Source: Aquifex aeolicus (lineage in GTDB: Bacteria > Aquificota > Aquificia > Aquificales > Aquificaceae). From it: DNA of 10,686 bases. The stretch covers positions 1 to 10,686 of the forward strand of contig DQVZ01000130.1 of assembly GCA_015661465.1 (NCBI GenBank), written 5' to 3'. Below are positions 6,796-10,686 of the stretch, in pieces. The notes beneath the pieces were generated by a model, which saw nothing but the letters and a program-made list of their open reading frames with translations, was not told the origin of the DNA and searched no databases. The translations under genes were made by a program, and so were the position numbers. Within the stretch, counting starts at the first letter, position 1. Each line of letters starts with the position of its first letter.

Positions 6796-9700
6796 GCCAT
6801 TAAATCCCTTTTGATTTCTTCGGGTGTCGGGCAAGATTCCGGAGGCATTCTCTTTACCTTTGAAGCGTAATACATTACCGGAATCAATATCAGCGTAAGA
6901 GTAGTAGAACCTATAGTTCCGAATATGAGTGATATGGCAAGTCCGTTAAATATAGGGTCAAATATAATGACGAAGGCACCTATGATAACTGCTGCAGCTG
7001 TAAGAAGTATAGGTCTCGTTCTTATTACTCCGGCTTCTACCACTGCTACGTGAACGGGTAGACCTTCTCTGATTCTTTGCTCTGCAAAGTCTACAAGGAG
7101 TATTGAGTTTCTAACGATAATACCTCCTAGAGCAATAAATCCTATCATGGAGGTTGCAGTAAAGAACACGTTACCCATTATCTTATCCATAATGAAGTGT
7201 CCCGGGATTATACCTACCAGTGTAAGAGGTATAGGAGCGAGGATTAATCCAGGTATTCTGAAGTCTTTAAACCATCCGAGAACCAGAACGTACATAACAA
7301 AGACCGCCACTCCGAAGGCAAGTCCAAGGTCTCTGAATACTTCCAAGGTTATGTGCATTTCTCCGTCCCATTTTATGTAAACCCTATCTTCCAGTACAGG
7401 TAATGACATCCATAATTCTCCCACTTTTCCATATGGGTTTTCTATATTCAGGATTTTGTCCCTTACGTCCATAATTCCGTAAATGGGTGCTTCTTCTCTT
7501 CCCGCAACATCCCCTATTACGTAGATAACCCTTCTGAGATTCTTATGGTATATAGTTTCGGGAATAGGACCTTCTTGGATTTCTACAAGTTCTGATAGAG
7601 GGATTAATTTACCTTCACTGTTGGGTATTTTTATATTCCTGAGCACTTCCGGAACTCTGTACTTCTCATCTAGCCTGATTATTATGGGAACGTGTTCAGT
7701 GTCCGTGGTCTGCATTATACCCACTTGCCACCCGCCGACAAGAGCCTTTATGGTATACACAACTTCCTCTTTAGTAAGACCCGCAAGCTTTACTTTATCC
7801 TCTCTAACAATAAACCTTATCATAGGTGCCGGGTATTCCAGGTATATCCCTTCGTCGGTAATAGCAGGAGAATCTTTGAATACCTTTAGAACTCTCCAAG
7901 CAAATTCCCTCTGAGTCTTCATATCGGGAGCGTAAACTTCTGCGACTATCGGAGAAAGAACCGGTGGTCCCGGCGGGACTTCTACAACAGCAACGTATTT
8001 AGCTCCATACTTGTTAGCTATTTCGTGAACCTTCGGTCTTATCAGCTTTGCAAATTCGTGGGACTGTATATCCCTGTCGTGTTTTCCGACAAGATTAACT
8101 TGTATCTCAGCTAGGTTAGAAGCTTGTCTGAGGTAATAGTGTCTTACTAAACCGTTAAAGGTAAAGGGTGCGGCGGTTCCCACGTAAATTTGATAATCTG
8201 TAACAATCGAAAACCTTCCTACGTAATCTGCAATTTCTTTAGCAACTTTGAAGGTTTCTTCAAGGGGTGTACCTTCGGGCATATCGAGTACTATTTCTAG
8301 TTCAGATTTGTTGTCGTAAGGGAGCATCTTAACCAGAACGTGTTTTGTAAAGAACATTCCTACGGATGCTCCCATAAGTCCGATAACGAACAGGTAAAAA
8401 GCATACCTCTTTATCCTGCTTACGAGAAGCGGGTACACTATACGGCAGTAAATCTTCCAAAATAGAGTTTCTTTTACGTTTACTTCATGATGTTCCCTTT
8501 CCTTTTTAAGGAAATGATAAGCTGCCCAAGGGGTTACGATGAATGCTACCAGTAGTGAAAAGAACATAGCAACAGATGCGTTAATGGGAATAGGTCTCAT
8601 GTAAGGACCCATCATTCCTGTAACGAAAGCCATGGGCATAAGGGCGGCGATTACCGTAAAGGTTGCCAGGATTGTAGGATTACCAACCTCATCCGTAGCA
8701 CGGACTATGGCATCTCTTGGGGGTAGTTTTTGCATTTCGAACCAACGGTGGATGTTTTCCACTACAACTATGGCGTCGTCAACGAGAATACCTATTGAGA
8801 ATATAAGTGCAAAAAGGGTTACCCTGTTTAGGGTAAAGCCGTACATTTCATTAAGGAACAAGGCAATCGAAAGTGTTACCGGAACGGCTAAACCTACAAC
8901 CAGAGCTTCCCTTACTCCTAAAGACACCGCTATAAGTAATACAACCGAAAAAGTAGCGATAAATAGGTGTTCAAGAAGTTCGAAAGCTTTCTCCTGTGCA
9001 GTCTCACCATAGTTTCTTGTAACGGTAATATTCACATCTTTCGGAATTACCTTACCTTTTAAATGTTCTATAAACTCTATTACTTGGTCAGCAACTACTA
9101 CAGCGTTAGTTCCTTTTCTTTTGGACACTGCTATAGTAACAGCCGGATATAGTTCTCCGGGTTTTCCTTCTATTCCCTTGTATTTATGAGCTTGACCTAC
9201 TCCGAAGAAGACATAATCCTTTATTTCAGAAGGACCGTCAACTATGGTGGCTATATCCTTCAGATATACTACTCTTCCATCTTTTACGGAAACTACTACG
9301 TTTTCAACGTCCTTGACTGACTTGAAAAAAGGTCCGGTTTTTATCAGATATTCTACGTTTCCTTTGTTTATTTTGCCGCTTATAGCCTGTGCATTTGCAC
9401 TTTTTAGCAGTTGAGCGATGTAAAGGGGAGAAATGCCGTAAGCTTCCATTCTTTTAGGGTCGAGGATTATCCTTATCTGTCTCGGTCTTCCCCCTATGAG
9501 GTAGACATTGGCAACGTTATCTATCTTTTTTATTTCATTTTGGAGGGTTGCGGCAAGTTTTCTTAGCTCATACCAATCGTAGTTCTCTCCCCATAAAGTG
9601 AGGGTAACTATGGGAACGTCATCTATCGACATAAGTCTCACAATGGGAGGAAGCACTACACCCGGAGGAGCCAAATCAAGGGCGGACATCATTTTGGAGT

Positions 9701-10037
9701 TGAGGTCTACCAACGCTTTTACCGGGTCGGTTCCTACGTAAAACCTCGCGGTAACTATTCCCATGTCGTTGGTTGAAGCGGAGTAGATATACTCAATATC
9801 TTTAAGTTCCCATAGCTTTTTTTCTAGGGGGAAAACTACGCGGGCTTCGACTTCCTCGGGAGTCGCTCCCGGATAATGGATAAATATATCTATCATTGGA
9901 ACAACTATTTGAGGCTCTTCTTCCTTCGGAGTAGTGAGAACTGCAAAAAGTCCGAGTGCTAAGGAAACCATTATAAGGATAGGGGTGAGTTTAGAGTCTA
10001 TAAAGTAACTTGCCAGTCTTCCAGCCAATCCGTACAT
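6789..10037 (-). CDS. RND efflux pump, inner membrane transporter (AcrB/HAE-like)
   Basis: A 1082-residue proton-driven exporter of the resistance-nodulation-division superfamily, which works as a trimer with a fusion protein and an outer membrane channel. Layout: TM1 near 17-36, periplasmic porter half, TM2-6 (about 354-508), TM7 near 546-564, second porter half, TM8-12 (about 902-1058), an internal duplication typical of the family. Seen: PGATPEEVE at 56-64; GILVDDAIVVVEN in TM4 with D420 and D421, matching AcrB proton-relay D407 and D408. In TM10 the AcrB K940 position is Arg (R976 in IIVRNSILLVDF). The substrate is unknown; the absence of metal-specific signatures makes CusA-type metal export less likely, but this is not settled. 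The ATG at 10037 has AGGAGG 8 nt upstream, inside the end of the fusion protein gene, from which it is separated by 4 nt. Confidence 0.93.
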   Translation of the reverse strand: MYGLAGRLASYFIDSKLTPILIMVSLALGLFAVLTTPKEEEPQIVVPMIDIFIHYPGATPEEVEARVVFPLEKKLWELKDIEYIYSASTNDMGIVTARFYVGTDPVKALVDLNSKMMSALDLAPPGVVLPPIVRLMSIDDVPIVTLTLWGENYDWYELRKLAATLQNEIKKIDNVANVYLIGGRPRQIRIILDPKRMEAYGISPLYIAQLLKSANAQAISGKINKGNVEYLIKTGPFFKSVKDVENVVVSVKDGRVVYLKDIATIVDGPSEIKDYVFFGVGQAHKYKGIEGKPGELYPAVTIAVSKRKGTNAVVVADQVIEFIEHLKGKVIPKDVNITVTRNYGETAQEKAFELLEHLFIATFSVVLLIAVSLGVREALVVGLAVPVTLSIALFLNEMYGFTLNRVTLFALIFSIGILVDDAIVVVENIHRWFEMQKLPPRDAIVRATDEVGNPTILATFTVIAALMPMAFVTGMMGPYMRPIPINASVAMFFSLLVAFIVTPWAAYHFLKKEREHHEVNVKETLFWKIYCRIVYPLLVSRIKRYAFYLFVIGLMGASVGMFFTKHVLVKMLPYDNKSELEIVLDMPEGTPLEETFKVAKEIADYVGRFSIVTDYQIYVGTAAPFTFNGLVRHYYLRQASNLAEIQVNLVGKHDRDIQSHEFAKLIRPKVHEIANKYGAKYVAVVEVPPGPPVLSPIVAEVYAPDMKTQREFAWRVLKVFKDSPAITDEGIYLEYPAPMIRFIVREDKVKLAGLTKEEVVYTIKALVGGWQVGIMQTTDTEHVPIIIRLDEKYRVPEVLRNIKIPNSEGKLIPLSELVEIQEGPIPETIYHKNLRRVIYVIGDVAGREEAPIYGIMDVRDKILNIENPYGKVGELWMSLPVLEDRVYIKWDGEMHITLEVFRDLGLAFGVAVFVMYVLVLGWFKDFRIPGLILAPIPLTLVGIIPGHFIMDKIMGNVFFTATSMIGFIALGGIIVRNSILLVDFAEQRIREGLPVHVAVVEAGVIRTRPILLTAAAVIIGAFVIIFDPIFNGLAISLIFGTIGSTTLTLILIPVMYYASKVKRMPPESCPTPEEIKRDLMAN

Positions 10038-10041
10038 CGGA

Positions 10042-10686
10042 TTAACCTCCTACCCTACAACCATCACAGGCCTTTTCTATTCCCTCGATAACAATCCTTT
10101 CTCCTGGAGAAAGACCTGCAAGAACTTCATAGTAACCTTTGTATTCTCTACCTAATCTAACAAGCCTAAGTTCAAGGGTATTATCGGGCTTTACAACCCA
10201 TACACCTGTAAAGTCCCACCGTTTAAAAACGGATTTCTTAGGAATAAGAATTGTAGGTTCCTGAAGTTTTTCCACTTTAAAAACTTTCGCAAATAGACCG
10301 CTTTTTACTCTATTGTCATCTATAAGAGCCTTAACCTTAAAGGTTCTCGTCATAGGATTTATTGCAGGCTCAACTTCTATTACCTTTGCGAGGAAAGTTT
10401 TCCTGAGGGCTTCTATGTAAACTTCCAATGCATCACCTTCTTTAATTTCACCGAAGTATTTTTCAGGAAATGCTACTTCTACCTTGTAGGGTCTTCTCTC
10501 TAATATTGCGAGAGGCATTCCGGGATTTGCTATATCTCCTTTATCCACCATCTTCTGGATTATGTACCCGTCAAAGGGAGCTTTTACTTCCGCATAAGAG
10601 AGTTGAGCCCTCGCAGATTTGAAAGCTTCCTTTGCCACTTTTATTTCAGCTTCCGCAGCTTCGAGCTGAGCCTTTGCAGCTTTAAA
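10042..10686 (-). CDS. Periplasmic membrane fusion (adaptor) protein of RND pump, 5' part cut off by window edge
   Basis: The frame stays open to base 10686, so the GTG at 10638 is not the start and the N terminus with its signal sequence lies outside. Visible parts in order: the second strand of an alpha-helical hairpin rich in Ala, Glu and Lys (AQLEAAEAEIKVAKEAF and on); the C-terminal half of the lipoyl-like domain (VKAPFDGYIIQKMVDKGDI); the beta-barrel (VEVAFPEKYFGEIKEGD...); and the membrane-proximal domain ending GERIVIEGIEKACDGCRVGG. This is the HlyD/AcrA family, which bridges the RND trimer and the outer membrane channel. It ends 4 nt before the RND gene, and its last Gly-Gly codons contain that gene's ribosome binding site, so the two are translationally coupled. 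The C-terminal CDGC is unusual but of unknown meaning. Confidence 0.92.
   Translation of the reverse strand, partial: FKAAKAQLEAAEAEIKVAKEAFKSARAQLSYAEVKAPFDGYIIQKMVDKGDIANPGMPLAILERRPYKVEVAFPEKYFGEIKEGDALEVYIEALRKTFLAKVIEVEPAINPMTRTFKVKALIDDNRVKSGLFAKVFKVEKLQEPTILIPKKSVFKRWDFTGVWVVKPDNTLELRLVRLGREYKGYYEVLAGLSPGERIVIEGIEKACDGCRVGG

Noticed and set aside
8632..9012. Long open frame on the plus strand opposite the RND gene
   Set aside because: It is antisense to conserved TM helices of the pump; its Ser/Thr-rich composition is that of a shadow frame.
10636..10638. GTG as the start of the membrane fusion protein
   Set aside because: It lies inside the alpha-helical hairpin; the frame continues open to 10686 with matching coiled-coil sequence.
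1..10686. CRISPR arrays, insertion sequences, att sites, prophage or defence genes
   Set aside because: No repeat-spacer pattern, transposase or integrase motif, or terminal repeats were seen; the tRNA has no duplicated 3' end nearby.

Overview
The window is a tightly packed stretch of bacterial chromosome, moderately AT-rich. The proteins are loaded with Lys, Glu, Arg and Ile, as in hyperthermophiles. Together with the gene types, this suggests a deep-branching thermophile, most likely an Aquificaceae member close to Aquifex. The organism call is inference from style and gene content. No stretch over 300 bases lacks a gene, and I see no mobile element, CRISPR array or prophage gene.

Left part (1-2799): a radical SAM activase-type gene runs in from the left edge on the plus strand. 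It overlaps tail-to-tail by 48 bp with a second radical SAM gene of the YhcC/TIGR01212 type on the minus strand. Upstream of the latter, on the same strand, is a 12-helix membrane protein resembling heme-copper oxidase subunit I / NnrS. It has a good ribosome binding site and a perfect 16-bp palindrome just upstream.

Middle part (2800-6433): a minus-strand operon reads nicotinate phosphoribosyltransferase, then tRNA-Ser(GGA), then hemC, then a lipoate ligase/octanoyltransferase-like gene. The tRNA sits between two protein genes with only 15 nt before it and 8 nt after its encoded CCA. hemC and the lipoate gene overlap by ATGA. purN diverges from this operon across a 25-bp spacer that is almost all A/T. 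These are housekeeping cofactor and nucleotide genes (NAD, tetrapyrrole, lipoate, purine), two of which use or derive from PRPP.

Right part (6434-10686): rpsU (ribosomal protein bS21) has a TTG start and a 12-base perfect Shine-Dalgarno. Upstream of it on the same strand are a complete RND efflux pump gene and the 3' part of its membrane fusion protein partner, which form a translationally coupled pair cut off by the right edge.

The most interesting points are architectural. They are the tRNA buried in a protein operon whose processing would leave hemC almost leaderless, the contrast between the near-perfect rpsU ribosome binding site and several genes with none, and the orphan oxidase-like membrane protein. 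I found no clearly new multi-gene system.
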